DNA of 64,000 nucleotides, from assembly GCF_009708035.1 (NCBI RefSeq), contig NZ_WMBQ01000001.1:434001-498000 (forward strand), written 5' to 3'. A model generated the notes under the pieces. That model was given only the letters and a program-made list of their open reading frames with translations, had not been told where the DNA came from and did not search any database. This document shows, piece by piece, positions 1-8,117 of this stretch; the first letter of the stretch is position 1, and every line of letters starts with the position of its first letter. A program made the position numbers and the translations under genes. This DNA comes from Hyphomicrobium album. Lineage in GTDB: Bacteria > Pseudomonadota > Alphaproteobacteria > Rhizobiales > Hyphomicrobiaceae.

Positions 1-2
1 AG

Positions 3-1193
3 ACCGCGTGGCCCACCAGCGCTGATGATCGCGACGACGCCCGGCGGCCGAACAACCGGCGAATTCGTGGCGCGAAGTACTATCTGGCAGACGTTTCGGC
101 CGGCAAGGGGGAGCTGGCGCACCAGTCGATCCTGCCGCTCGATGAGGGCCGCGTACAAGCGCACTGGTACCTCTGGGAAGGCGAGCGGCCGAACATTCAC
201 TCCTACGCCAAGAAGCCGGGCTACATCGCCGTCAAGTACAAGGACGAGCTGTTCGAGCTCTCCATGCACAAGGCTCACTTCCGGTGGTTCGGGATTGCTG
301 ATCCGCAGGTGCAGCAAAACCTGACGATCATCCTCGAACCCACTCTCTTCGACCCGCAGATCGCCATGTGGGGCGTGTACCCGGATCAAAGCCGCAACCG
401 GCTCATGTTTGCTGGCAACGGGGAAAAGGGCATTGGATTGCCCCTCTCCGACTGGGGTTTCGACTTCTCCGACAACATGCCGCAAGAGATCCGCGACGCG
501 ATCTTGGCGGCTCGCGGCGACGGCAACAACACCCTGGAGGATGAGGAGTACCGGAAGCGTCTCCAGGACAAGTTCGGCACTCGGTGGTTGACCACCAAGC
601 TTGTTCAGGCGCGCGACGAGGACAAGGACTCCAAGCCTGCAACCCCGACCAACGAGACGGTGGCGATCGTGCAGCGCGATGGCGAGGGTGGCGGCGCCCG
701 GAAGGTTCGGAACAAGCGCAAGAGCGCTCGGCGAATTCAAGTTATTCGCCTGCGCGCAGTTGAAGGAGGTAATGGGCAAGGTGTCGAGCGGCAGGTAGCC
801 GTCGACGTGCCGAAGTTCCGCTTCGTCGGCGCCGACCAGTTCGACGAGAACTGGCACCTCGCATCGTGGGTTCCGAACGATCCAGACGGGCCCACGGTCT
901 TGATGAACAGTGAGGCGCCGATTTTGCTGGAGACGGTCAAGCACCATCAGGAGCAGTATCCGGACGTCTTCGCCGCCGAGGTCGACAAGATCGTTCGAGA
1001 CACCTACGGCGAGGTCGCGGTGTGCAAGATAGCTCACTCCCAGAAGCTCATCGCACATGTTGCTGAGGAGGATCTCGATCAGGTGTACCGCAATGAAGCG
1101 GCCCTCACGGTGTCGCTGATGGGGCTGCTGGCCGAAGAGAGCCTGCTTGCCCAGCGGCTGGGCAAGCTGGGCCGCAAGAAAAATGCGGCGTAG
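3..1193 (+). CDS. C-terminal part of a large protein of unknown function (5' end outside window)
   Basis: The frame is open from base 3 to a TAG at 1193, so 396 residues are visible and the start lies to the left. No catalytic motif is visible. There is a basic stretch (RKVRNKRKSARR) in the middle and a C-terminal helical part ending LGKLGRKKNAA. Segments such as YPDQSRNRLMF and LPLSDWGFDF vaguely recall the C-terminal halves of GHKL/HSP90-like ATP-binding proteins found in mobile elements, but the ATPase domain would be outside the window, so this is a guess. It converges on the leftward recombinase-TcmP-DUF5131 operon with 89 bp between stops. Confidence 0.6.
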   Translation, partial: TAWPTSADDRDDARRPNNRRIRGAKYYLADVSAGKGELAHQSILPLDEGRVQAHWYLWEGERPNIHSYAKKPGYIAVKYKDELFELSMHKAHFRWFGIADPQVQQNLTIILEPTLFDPQIAMWGVYPDQSRNRLMFAGNGEKGIGLPLSDWGFDFSDNMPQEIRDAILAARGDGNNTLEDEEYRKRLQDKFGTRWLTTKLVQARDEDKDSKPATPTNETVAIVQRDGEGGGARKVRNKRKSARRIQVIRLRAVEGGNGQGVERQVAVDVPKFRFVGADQFDENWHLASWVPNDPDGPTVLMNSEAPILLETVKHHQEQYPDVFAAEVDKIVRDTYGEVAVCKIAHSQKLIAHVAEEDLDQVYRNEAALTVSLMGLLAEESLLAQRLGKLGRKKNAA

Positions 1194-1282
1194 TCCCGGC
1201 CTTTCGGCCTCGCGTGAGCACAGCGCTCGCGCGAGGCCACGCTCCGACACCTCGAGTCGTTGTCTGGCGCTGCTGCGAGGCG

Positions 1283-2065
1283 CTAAGCTGCTCTCTGGCG
1301 CGTGGCGGTCACAGTCGCCGGCATCTCATCCCAGGTTCGCCCCTTAAGCAGACGCCCTCTGCGCTTCTTCACGGGTCCGCCCCACTGCTTGAAGAAGAAG
1401 CTCGAGCCGTACTTCCTGGTGGCCGAAAGCAGGTCCAAGACCCATTTCTCTTCAACAGGGCGCGCGCCGGGCCCCGACTCGCCGCCGACGATGATCCAAT
1501 CGATGCCGCGCAGGTTTGGCTTCGGTATCGCGCCCAGCAGCGGCTCGAAGGAGATGAAGCGCACGGCGGCAGAGACCTCGCGGATGGCGTCGATGCGATC
1601 GAGGTACGCGGCGCTCTCGACAGAGGTTCCTAACCACACGTTCGGTGTGACCGTCTTCCTCGTCTTGAGGAACGCCGCCATGCGCTGGGGGCGTTTGGTG
1701 AGCACCTGGAACTGATGCCAGTGAGCCTGTTCCATGACCGACCACACGGCGCTTACGAAGGTGTCGGGGACGCTTTCATGAAAGAGGTCGGACATCGAGT
1801 TCACGAAGATCAACCGCGGCTTCCTCCACCGCAGCGGGATGCTGAGAGCATTGACATCTAGGCGAATGGAGCCCGACCAGATCGCGCGGCCGCCAGACTT
1901 GCGAGTCGTCCCCTGGTACTTCGCAAGACCCATCGCCTGAAGTCGCGCAGCCATGCGCATGGCATAGCAGTTCGTGCAGCCGGGCGAGACCATGGCGCAC
2001 CCCGCGACAGGGTTCCAAGTCGCATCCGTCCATTCGATGTCGGATCCGCCGGCCAGTAGGGTCAC
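1283..2065 (-). CDS. DUF5131 (phage Gp37/Gp68 family), three-Cys-motif protein
   Basis: 260 residues from a GTG start at 2065. The N-terminus DIEWTDATWNPVAGC is the family hallmark, and C23, C30 and C33 form the C-x6-C-x2-C motif, which resembles a radical-SAM-type cysteine cluster. Later family blocks are LIFVNSMSDLFHE, LTKRPQRM, NVWLGTSVE and IIVGGESG. The frame extends further upstream, but GTG 2065 is preferred because it overlaps the TGA of tcmP (bases 2064-2062) in a GTGA junction and sits just before the conserved block. It is the last gene of a coupled operon with a serine recombinase and TcmP. The biochemical function of the family is not established; similarity to radical-SAM proteins is from family knowledge. 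Confidence 0.9.
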   Translation of the reverse strand: MTLLAGGSDIEWTDATWNPVAGCAMVSPGCTNCYAMRMAARLQAMGLAKYQGTTRKSGGRAIWSGSIRLDVNALSIPLRWRKPRLIFVNSMSDLFHESVPDTFVSAVWSVMEQAHWHQFQVLTKRPQRMAAFLKTRKTVTPNVWLGTSVESAAYLDRIDAIREVSAAVRFISFEPLLGAIPKPNLRGIDWIIVGGESGPGARPVEEKWVLDLLSATRKYGSSFFFKQWGGPVKKRRGRLLKGRTWDEMPATVTATRQRAA

Positions 2066-2898
2066 TCCCTCAAGAGGTGGTTCGCGATGTTCATCGAGGC
2101 CGCCTGCGCGGCCGGTGACGGATTCGAGCACGCGAACATTAAGGAGTAGAGTACCCGAGTCTTGTCTTTGAGGTGGAGCACGTTGCGCGCCACGCCGGGG
2201 AAGCCGGCTGCGCGTATTCGATCCTGAACCTCCTGATCGAGCATCTCCAGTGTCGCCACCTTCACCTGCTCAGGCTCGTTGCCGAAGAAATTGGTCTGCC
2301 GCGAGGGCTCATAGAACTTTTCTCGCCACCCCTTGTAGCCGAGGAAGGCGTCGATCTTGGCACCCCAACTGGCGGGCATCTGCGACCTTGTCTTCGTCGC
2401 CAGGCGCTGCAGGCCCATGCCGGTCGGCACCAATAGCCAGAGATCGACACCGGCCTTGCACCTGGCGATCGCCTGCAAGGTGCTCCACTCGAGCTGCATG
2501 CCATAGGGGTCAATGAACAGCACGACGCGGTGCTTCTTCGTCAACCTCTCCAGCAGCGCCGGCAGGATCGCATTGACGTCGCCGGCGTGAAAGGAGACGC
2601 GATCGAGCCGGTCAAGATGGCGCGCGGCGATCTGCTCGCGCAACCGCTTCAACGCCTTCTCAGATTTTTCAATGAGGTGATACTCCGCCATTGGAGGATC
2701 CAGCCCGACGGCCTGGAGCGCAGAGCCCGCCGTCGGCGCAGCCGCATCGCGCAGTATCACCTCGCCGCTACCGCTGAAGGCATCGATATAGACCGTCTTG
2801 GCCCAGCTCTGCCGGCTCATCACCTTCAGCCAAGCCTCGAGGTACTCGCGCACCTTGCCCAGCTTCTTCGTCGTCCAAGGTCCGCCGCGCCCCTTCAC
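2062..2898 (-). CDS. tcmP: Three-Cys-motif partner protein TcmP
   Basis: 278 residues with a GTG start at 2898 that overlaps the recombinase stop (GTGA). The opening GPWTTKKLGKVREYLEAW followed by VYIDAFSGSGEV is the TcmP signature. The fold looks like a class I methyltransferase: glycine-rich motif I (DAFSGSG), an acidic strand end (HLIEKSE), FHAGDVNAIL and VVLFIDPYG. The family was named because its genes sit beside three-Cys-motif proteins, and here the DUF5131 gene does follow directly. A nucleic-acid or nucleotide modifying role is plausible but is inference. Confidence 0.92.
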   Translation of the reverse strand: MKGRGGPWTTKKLGKVREYLEAWLKVMSRQSWAKTVYIDAFSGSGEVILRDAAAPTAGSALQAVGLDPPMAEYHLIEKSEKALKRLREQIAARHLDRLDRVSFHAGDVNAILPALLERLTKKHRVVLFIDPYGMQLEWSTLQAIARCKAGVDLWLLVPTGMGLQRLATKTRSQMPASWGAKIDAFLGYKGWREKFYEPSRQTNFFGNEPEQVKVATLEMLDQEVQDRIRAAGFPGVARNVLHLKDKTRVLYSLMFACSNPSPAAQAASMNIANHLLRE

Positions 2899-3632
2899 TT
2901 TCCGCTCCGCTCAGATATCGGTAGCGCTGTACTGTCGGATCCCGGCCGAGCGTCACGTCGCACTGAGCTGGAGATTTTGGACACCCTACGCGCGCGAGTT
3001 TGACTCGGCTGGCCGCCTACCTGCCGTCCAGCCACAACGAGGGCCTTGCGCGCCGCTGCGACAGTGCCGACGCTCGCGCCGGTCTCGGCCACGACGTCCC
3101 GCACCGACGCCCCCCGCAGTAACCCCGCTTTGATCTTCTCAATATCGAAGTCCGCGCCTCTCGGTCGGCCGATGGACTTGCCGCTCCTGGTGCCACTGGA
3201 GCGGGCCCTGGCGATGCCGGCGTTCACACGGGCCACGATCATCTCGCGCTCGAGCTCGGCGAACACACCGAGCATCTGGTAGAGCGCGCGGCCGGCGGGC
3301 GTCGTGGTGTCCAGGGCTTGCGTGTGGATGTAGAGGCCGCGGCGCGTCTCGCGGATGGTCTGGAGTATGTCAAGGAGGTCCTTCATGGACCGCCCGAGGC
3401 GATCCGAGGACCAGACGGCTACGATGTCGAAGTTCCGGCGAACTGCATCCTTGAGCAGCCTGTCGAGCCCCGGCCGCTTCGCTCGGCCCTTCGACCCGCT
3501 GATGCCCCTGTCCTCGTGTACGGCGACCACGTCGTGCCCCGACCGCGCCGCCCACCTGTGCAGCTCTTCGAGCTGGTTGGCGGTAGTCTGCGCATCCGTG
3601 GAAACGCGCGCGTAGATAGCGACACGAGCCAT
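2895..3632 (-). CDS. Serine recombinase (resolvase/invertase family)
   Basis: 245 residues. The resolvase domain covers about residues 3-140: Y7, R9 and catalytic S11 in YARVST, the block RPGLDRLLKD at 53-62, and SSDRLGRS at 75-82 with R78 and R81 of the active site. GRPRG at 155-159 leads into a helix-turn-helix (about 163-196). The length fits small Tn3-type resolvases or DNA invertases, not large serine integrases. ATG 3632 has GGAGG upstream. It is the first gene of the coupled operon with tcmP and DUF5131. No paired crossover sites were identified nearby, so whether it resolves, inverts or moves this cassette is open. Confidence 0.93.
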   Translation of the reverse strand: MARVAIYARVSTDAQTTANQLEELHRWAARSGHDVVAVHEDRGISGSKGRAKRPGLDRLLKDAVRRNFDIVAVWSSDRLGRSMKDLLDILQTIRETRRGLYIHTQALDTTTPAGRALYQMLGVFAELEREMIVARVNAGIARARSSGTRSGKSIGRPRGADFDIEKIKAGLLRGASVRDVVAETGASVGTVAAARKALVVAGRQVGGQPSQTRARRVSKISSSVRRDARPGSDSTALPISERSGK

Positions 3633-3762
3633 AAACCCTCCCGCGACGTGTTCAAAAGGTAGTGGATTTGAACATACTTTACGGCGTTCCGGAGAGCCAG
3701 TGTTTTGGGGGTTATCAGCGAGGTTTTTCGACAGGGGTTTTGAACAGTACCGGCGCGGACGC

Positions 3763-4071
3763 TCACGGCAAGATCAAGTTGATGCGCAACTGCGCGTCGG
3801 CTCGTTCCGCCTTCTCTCGTGCCACCGCGACAACTTCGTCGGGAGCGTCCACAACCTTCTCGAGCAAGTCCCAGTAGGCGGCGAGCCGTCGCTCATCTTC
3901 GACCCCGAGGTCGGGCCGGAGCAGGCCTTCAAGCTCGGTGACCTGATCGAATGTGAGCACGCTCAGCAGGCGCGCGAAGGCGGCTGTCACTTCGGGATAT
4001 GGATCGACTCGTTCGCGTAGTCGGGCGCCGAAAACCTTCTCAAGTCGCTGCAGTCGCGTGCTCGTGCTCAT
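3763..4071 (-). CDS. Small acidic protein of unknown function
   Basis: 102 residues, charged and mostly helical, with no recognised domain. The start is set at ATG 4071, which has GGAGG five bases upstream; an in-frame GTG at 4077 lies on the ribosome-binding site itself and is less likely. It begins 9 bp after the stop of the HTH protein at 4081-4638 and is probably cotranscribed with it. A 130-bp gap separates it from the recombinase operon. Confidence 0.65.
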   Translation of the reverse strand: MSTSTRLQRLEKVFGARLRERVDPYPEVTAAFARLLSVLTFDQVTELEGLLRPDLGVEDERRLAAYWDLLEKVVDAPDEVVAVAREKAERADAQLRINLILP

Positions 4072-4080
4072 TGTCACCTC

Positions 4081-4638
4081 CTAATGCCGCGGAGCGGCGT
4101 TCGATGAGAGCGTGCGCTCAAGGGCCACCAGCCGCGCGTCGTGCTCGACGTCGACCAGGGCACGTCGATGTATGTCGACCAGGTCGCTTAGCTGTCGTCC
4201 CTGCTCCGGCGTGATCTCGGCGTTCGTCACGCCAGCCCTGATGGCGGACAGGGCGCGCGGGACATCCTCGACGCCATCGATATCGGGAAGCTTGAACTTG
4301 AGGACGCGAGGCGCCGCGCCGTAGCCGCGGCTCGCGCCCATCATTTTCAAATAGAACTGCGCCGCATTGCTTTGGACTGCAGGGTTCCGATCATCTGCGA
4401 TGCGCTTGATGATCACGCCTTCGGCGATGTCGAGGCGGTTCTCGAGAATCTCGGCGAGCGCCGCCTTCACGTCTGGGTAGCGCTCCACGTAGTTCGTCAC
4501 CGTTGTGGGGGAGCAACGCAGCACCTGAGCTGCGCCGAGGCGGATACCGGCGCTGGCCTCGAGGGCTGCGATGACCTGAGCCGGGGAAAACTTTTCATGT
4601 GGCCGGCGAGCCGCGGCCTCACGCTTCTTGCGTGCCAT
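4081..4638 (-). CDS. HTH protein, possibly terminase-small-subunit-like
   Basis: 185 residues. A basic N-terminus (ARKKREAAARR) is followed by a helix-turn-helix at about residues 18-50 (QVIAALEASAGIRLGAAQVL, then SPTTVTNYVERYP), then a long helical part. The HTH plus helical oligomerisation layout and the setting among phage genes recall terminase small subunits, but no large subunit follows, so the role is uncertain. It is upstream of and close to the 102-residue gene. Confidence 0.65.
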   Translation of the reverse strand: MARKKREAAARRPHEKFSPAQVIAALEASAGIRLGAAQVLRCSPTTVTNYVERYPDVKAALAEILENRLDIAEGVIIKRIADDRNPAVQSNAAQFYLKMMGASRGYGAAPRVLKFKLPDIDGVEDVPRALSAIRAGVTNAEITPEQGRQLSDLVDIHRRALVDVEHDARLVALERTLSSNAAPRH

Positions 4639-4667
4639 GACTTACACTCGTGTTCTAGAGGACTGCG

Positions 4668-4865
4668 ATGAACCGCTTGCGCATGAGCCACGCCTTCAAC
4701 CCCATGATGGGTCGTTGGATCGCGATCGTGTCGGACAAACACATCGCCAACGGCGACCGCGAGACCAACGTGCTGGCGGTCGAGTTCTTGGGCTCCGAGG
4801 AGGCCTGCTACGCGTGGTTTGAGCGCGTGCAGGCCGAGCGCCCGTGGGAGCGGCTTAGATCTTGA
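4668..4865 (+). CDS. Small protein of unknown function, only rightward gene in this block
   Basis: 65 residues, MNRLRMSHAFNPMMGRW at the start, with alternating hydrophobic and charged positions compatible with a small folded domain. GAGG lies six bases before ATG 4668. It is divergent from the HTH protein (30 bp apart) and its last 11 bp overlap the 3' end of the leftward gene at 4855. No family recognised. Confidence 0.55.
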   Translation: MNRLRMSHAFNPMMGRWIAIVSDKHIANGDRETNVLAVEFLGSEEACYAWFERVQAERPWERLRS

Positions 4866-5175
4866 AGCGGATCTCACGGCGGCCTGCGGCAGCCAGCAGC
4901 AGCTTACGCTCGGGGGGCGAAGCGGCGCCGAGAGCAATTTGCCATTCCCGCCGATCCAGCACCGGCTCCTTGCCGCGTGGCGGCCGAGCGATAGCGGCCG
5001 GCATGTAGCCGGCGTCGCGAATAGCCTTGCGGACCTTTTGCAGCTGGCGGCCGCCGGCATGCAGCGTGTATCCGCCCGCGGCGTCAGACTCATACAGAGG
5101 TTGCTGGCTCGACGGCGCCTCGCTGATGGATTCAATCGAGGTCGGCAGCTCGTAGAGCGAGTGGGGATAGCTCAT
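4855..5175 (-). CDS. Phage-type protein of unknown function
   Basis: 106 residues. The ATG at 5175 overlaps the stop of the upstream tail-assembly chaperone gene in an ATGA junction, which argues for real, coupled translation. The central block (ADIRKAIR-like helices, DRREWQIALGAASPPERKLL) is helical; no family is recognised. It is the last gene of the tail module as read leftward. Confidence 0.6.
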   Translation of the reverse strand: MSYPHSLYELPTSIESISEAPSSQQPLYESDAAGGYTLHAGGRQLQKVRKAIRDAGYMPAAIARPPRGKEPVLDRREWQIALGAASPPERKLLLAAAGRREIRFKI

Positions 5176-5411
5176 GGGTTGTCCTTGGGTTTGAAGGTTG
5201 AAATTTCATCGAGGACGATGTCGAGCCGACGGATGTCGGCGAGGTCGAGCTCGTCGATCACGCGACGGTCTAGGCCGGTCATCACCGCGTAGGCGGCGAG
5301 GCGGATCTCGAGCACGTCCTCGCGGCTCGGTCGGCGCACCATGAGGGCGCGCACGACCGAGCCGTCGTCGAGTTCGATGGGGTACAGCAGCGTTAGCTTG
5401 GTGCTGGTCAT
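5172..5411 (-). CDS. Phage tail assembly chaperone-like protein (second copy)
   Basis: 79 residues of the phage tail assembly protein type (Mu gp41-like). It starts with a short beta segment (KLTLLYPIELDDGSVVRALM), then VRRPSREDVLEIR, and ends in ELDLADIRRLDIVLDE. The same order of blocks occurs in the chaperone at 5572-5850 (LAYPIDYQGATIATL, LRRPKGRD, EMDAADLTRLGAVV), so the two are paralogues. Its ATG overlaps the TGA of the frameshift extension ORF (ATGA), tying it to that reading frame. Confidence 0.75.
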   Translation of the reverse strand: MTSTKLTLLYPIELDDGSVVRALMVRRPSREDVLEIRLAAYAVMTGLDRRVIDELDLADIRRLDIVLDEISTFKPKDNP

Positions 5412-5605
5412 CGCGCACCGCCTTCCGGCCGCACGTGCATGGCATTCCAGCGGGCGACCGCCTCAGCGTGATCCGCCACCATGTCGAGCCAGTCGAGCTC
5501 ATCGAGCTCCGACGGTGACCAATGATAGATCAGCGCCAGATCGTTGCGGATCTGGCGCCAGGCGTAGGGGCTTATCGGCGACCCGCCGCCTTTTGGCTGT
5601 CCGAC
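5408..5605 (-). CDS. GpE-like domain read by -1 frameshift from the tail assembly chaperone
   Basis: A 65-codon open frame with no good start codon before its conserved part. It reads DLALIYHWSPSELDELDWL, close to the GpE family of tail proteins (W-SP-E-L pattern), and ends at the TGA overlapping the next ATG. It is entered by a -1 slip at the heptamer T-TTT-TTG (bases 5611-5605 on the minus strand), which lies in phase with the chaperone gene at its Phe-Leu codons. The fusion product would be 147 residues. Phage P2 gpE+E' uses the same heptamer and the same domain arrangement. Confidence 0.8.
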   Translation of the reverse strand, partial: VGQPKGGGSPISPYAWRQIRNDLALIYHWSPSELDELDWLDMVADHAEAVARWNAMHVRPEGGAR

Positions 5606-5850
5606 AAAAAATCGGTGACAACCGCACCCAGGCGCGTGAGGTCGGCTGCGTCCATCTCGTCGAGCACGCCCTCCTCGACGCCGGCGAGCAACGCGAAGAA
5701 GGGGAACATTTTCTCGACGCTCGACGACCCGTCGGGCAGGAAGCGCATGTCGCGGCCCTTGGGGCGACGCAGCTTCAACGTGGCGATCGTCGCGCCCTGG
5801 TAGTCAATCGGGTAGGCGAGCTTGAGCTCGACGGGCTTGGTACCTGTCAT
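5572..5850 (-). CDS. Phage tail assembly chaperone with slippery site
   Basis: 92 residues from ATG 5850, chosen over the in-frame TTG at 5862 because GGAG lies six bases upstream. The protein resembles the Mu gp41/P2 gpE class: LKLAYPIDYQGATIATL, LRRPKGRDMR, then a helical end with DEMDAADLTRLGAVVTDFL. The F-L pair is encoded by TTT TTG preceded by T, a canonical -1 slippery heptamer, and 30 bp later the zero frame stops. In tailed phages the short form and the frameshifted form together coat the tape-measure protein during tail assembly, and the tape measure gene is the adjacent one here. Confidence 0.85.
   Translation of the reverse strand: MTGTKPVELKLAYPIDYQGATIATLKLRRPKGRDMRFLPDGSSSVEKMFPFFALLAGVEEGVLDEMDAADLTRLGAVVTDFLSDSQKAAGRR
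5605..5611 (-). promoter_or_regulatory. Programmed -1 frameshift site T-TTT-TTG
   Basis: The plus strand reads CAAAAAA, so the minus-strand mRNA reads U-UUU-UUG with codons UUU and UUG in the chaperone frame. After a one-base slip the ribosome enters the GpE-like frame, which stays open for 65 codons. A second A-AAG tetramer follows 9-14 bases later and could add weaker slippage. Confidence 0.8.
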
Positions 5851-5864
5851 GGGCTTCTCCAATG

Positions 5865-5886
5865 AAAAAGGCGCCCGGAAGCGCCT
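5865..5886 (-). terminator. Hairpin plus T-run between tape measure and chaperone genes
   Basis: On the minus strand AGGCGC and GCGCCT enclose the six-base loop TTCCGG and are followed by TTTTTC. It lies after the tape-measure stop and ends just before the chaperone ribosome-binding site, so it could end tape-measure transcripts or attenuate read-through. Confidence 0.65.
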
Positions 5887-5927
5887 GCTGATCCGCGATG
5901 CCGTCGCGGGCGGAATTGGTGGTGTGG

Positions 5928-8117
5928 CTAGTTGCCGTCGATCGCGGTTGCGCCCCGCACCTTGGCGCCGACGGCCGAGCCGACGGCAGATCCGATGGCG
6001 CCTGGATCGGCGTTGGTTTGCACGCTGACGGAGACACTCGTGCTGACGCCGCCGACATTGACGGTCTTGCTTTGATCGATGTTGTTGGTCGTCGGCCCCG
6101 CGATGCTCGGCGGCATCTGCAAGCCGCTAGGCAGTGTTGCGAACCGGCCGACGCCGCCAGCGGGCGGCGCGATGACGGCGCGGGCACCAGCGGCCGCGCC
6201 TGCGATCCCACCAGCCTTGCCGCCGCCCCAGAGCGAACTCAGTGACGGCAGGGAGCCAAGCAGCTCGCGGATCGCCCGCAGCGGGTTGAGAAGCTTGTTG
6301 GCGGCCGCCGCGCCAGCATCGAAGAAGCGCGTGAGCGACCCCGAGTCGAGCGAACCGAGATCGAACAGGAAGTCGATGCCCGATTTGATCTTGCCAAACA
6401 CACTGCCGAGGATCGGCAGTTGACCAGCGAGCCACTGAAAGGCCTGCTGGGCCTCAGAGCCCTGCCAGCCGGTGTTGAGGCCCGACCAGAAGCCCGACGC
6501 CGCGGCCTCGATCGCGGGGTAGAACGTCACGATGCCGAGCAGCGCCGCGCCGACGCCGGTGCCGAGCGCCAGCAAGCGAAGGCCGGCAAACAGGGCGGCA
6601 AGTGGACCTGCGACTCGCGCCACCGTGGCGAGCGCATGCACGACCATCGGCCCCGCACGCGCCAAACCCTGCAGCACGCCGAGTAGCGCGCGGCCCGGCA
6701 GCAGCAGGAGCGCGAGCCGCGTGCCGAGGCCCGCGAGCGCGAAGCGCAGCATTGCCGCCGGCAGCGCGATGGCGGCGAGACCACCGAGCAGCATCGCTGC
6801 CCAGCCCGTCGCGCGCTGCACCCAATCGGGCATTTGCACGAAATCGGTGAGCCGATCGCGGGCGAAGTTCATCACGGCGATCATGTCCCCGGCAAAGCCC
6901 GACCTGCCGATAGACAGCCGAGCCGCCTCAACATTGGCCCTCAGGCGATCGAACACGCCTGGCAGGCCGGCCATCTGGTCGTCGGCCATCTTGCGCGCAA
7001 CGCCGTCGGCCGTCTCGAGCTCGCGCGTGAGACGCCGAAGCTCGCTCACGCCACCGGACAGCAACGCTGCCAGGATCGGTCCGCCCCGGTCGCCGAAAGC
7101 CGCCATCGCCTGTTGGGCCGTAACGCCCTTCTTCTGCAAGTGCTCAAGTAGGTTTGGCAGATCCTTGAAGTGTCCGTTCTTGTCGTAGATGTCGCTCGGG
7201 TCGAGGCCGAGGCTGCGGAGAATATTTTGCGTCGGCTTTGTCTCCTTCACGAAGCCGCTCATCATGCGTCGGAAGCCGGTGCCGGCGAGCGAGCCCTTGA
7301 TGCCCTGCTGCGACAAGAGGCCGACCGCAGCGGCGGTCAGCTCGAGCGGTACGCCGAACTGCTTCGAGATCGGGCCGGCCATCTTGAAGGCCTCGCGCAG
7401 ATCTTCGAGCTTCGAAAACGTTTGGCGCTGCGTTTCGGCCAACACGTCGGCGACATGAGGCAGGTCGGCGTCGCTCAACCCAAACTGGTTCTTGATGCCG
7501 ATCAGCGTCTCCGCTGTCTTCTCTAGCGGCTCTCGCGCGCCCTGGGCGACCATGATGGCGGTCGGCATGGCCATGATGGCCTCGCGCGCCTCGTAGCCGG
7601 CCGCGCCCATCTCGCCGAACGCCTTGGCGATCGTCGTCGCCGAGAACGTGGTCGTGGTCGACAGCTCGATGGTCTTCTTCTCGAGCGCCTCAAGGTCGGC
7701 GATCGAGCTCCGCGTCATCACCGCGCGTGTGTTGTTGATCTCGCGTGCGAAATCGAGGTTCGAATTGAACAACCCGCGGCCCAGGCCGCTGCCGTAGCTC
7801 AGCACGCCAGCGAGGCCGAGGCCGGCGCCCAGACCCACCAGGCGATTATTGCGGCCCACGCGGGCCGCCATCGCGCCGTGGCTGCGCGTCGCAGCATTCA
7901 TCTGCTGGGCCAAGCCGGCAACCTGGCGGCTCGATGCCGTCGCGGCGGCGCCGATTGAGCGCACGCCGCTCGCGGCACCGTTGGCCGCGCCGGTGATGTT
8001 GCGCGAGGCCGCCTGAATCTCGCGGCTCATGCTCGTGAACGATCGGCCAGCAGTGCGTGCTGGCGCCGTGAGCTGGTCGCGCAGTTGCAGCAGGATCTGG
8101 ACGGCGAGGTTGCTCAT
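5928..8117 (-). CDS. Phage tail tape measure protein
   Basis: 729 residues from ATG 8117 (MSNLAVQILL); the frame runs 40 codons further upstream but that part looks non-coding, and AGG lies seven bases before this ATG. A helical Ala/Gly-rich N-terminus precedes the TP901-type core (about 100-330: NTRAVMTRSSIADLEAL, FSATTIAKAFGEMGAAGYEA, LLSQQGIKGS). Several hydrophobic segments follow (about 430-560), and the C-terminus is Gly/Ala-rich. Tape measure proteins set tail length and can insert into the host membrane. Here it lies upstream of the chaperone genes, the reverse of the usual order. Confidence 0.88.
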   Translation of the reverse strand: MSNLAVQILLQLRDQLTAPARTAGRSFTSMSREIQAASRNITGAANGAASGVRSIGAAATASSRQVAGLAQQMNAATRSHGAMAARVGRNNRLVGLGAGLGLAGVLSYGSGLGRGLFNSNLDFAREINNTRAVMTRSSIADLEALEKKTIELSTTTTFSATTIAKAFGEMGAAGYEAREAIMAMPTAIMVAQGAREPLEKTAETLIGIKNQFGLSDADLPHVADVLAETQRQTFSKLEDLREAFKMAGPISKQFGVPLELTAAAVGLLSQQGIKGSLAGTGFRRMMSGFVKETKPTQNILRSLGLDPSDIYDKNGHFKDLPNLLEHLQKKGVTAQQAMAAFGDRGGPILAALLSGGVSELRRLTRELETADGVARKMADDQMAGLPGVFDRLRANVEAARLSIGRSGFAGDMIAVMNFARDRLTDFVQMPDWVQRATGWAAMLLGGLAAIALPAAMLRFALAGLGTRLALLLLPGRALLGVLQGLARAGPMVVHALATVARVAGPLAALFAGLRLLALGTGVGAALLGIVTFYPAIEAAASGFWSGLNTGWQGSEAQQAFQWLAGQLPILGSVFGKIKSGIDFLFDLGSLDSGSLTRFFDAGAAAANKLLNPLRAIRELLGSLPSLSSLWGGGKAGGIAGAAAGARAVIAPPAGGVGRFATLPSGLQMPPSIAGPTTNNIDQSKTVNVGGVSTSVSVSVQTNADPGAIGSAVGSAVGAKVRGATAIDGN

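Noticed and set aside
2895-3632. Large serine integrase for the element
   Set aside because: At 245 residues it lacks the long zinc-ribbon and coiled-coil C-terminal part of integrases; it fits the small resolvase/invertase class.
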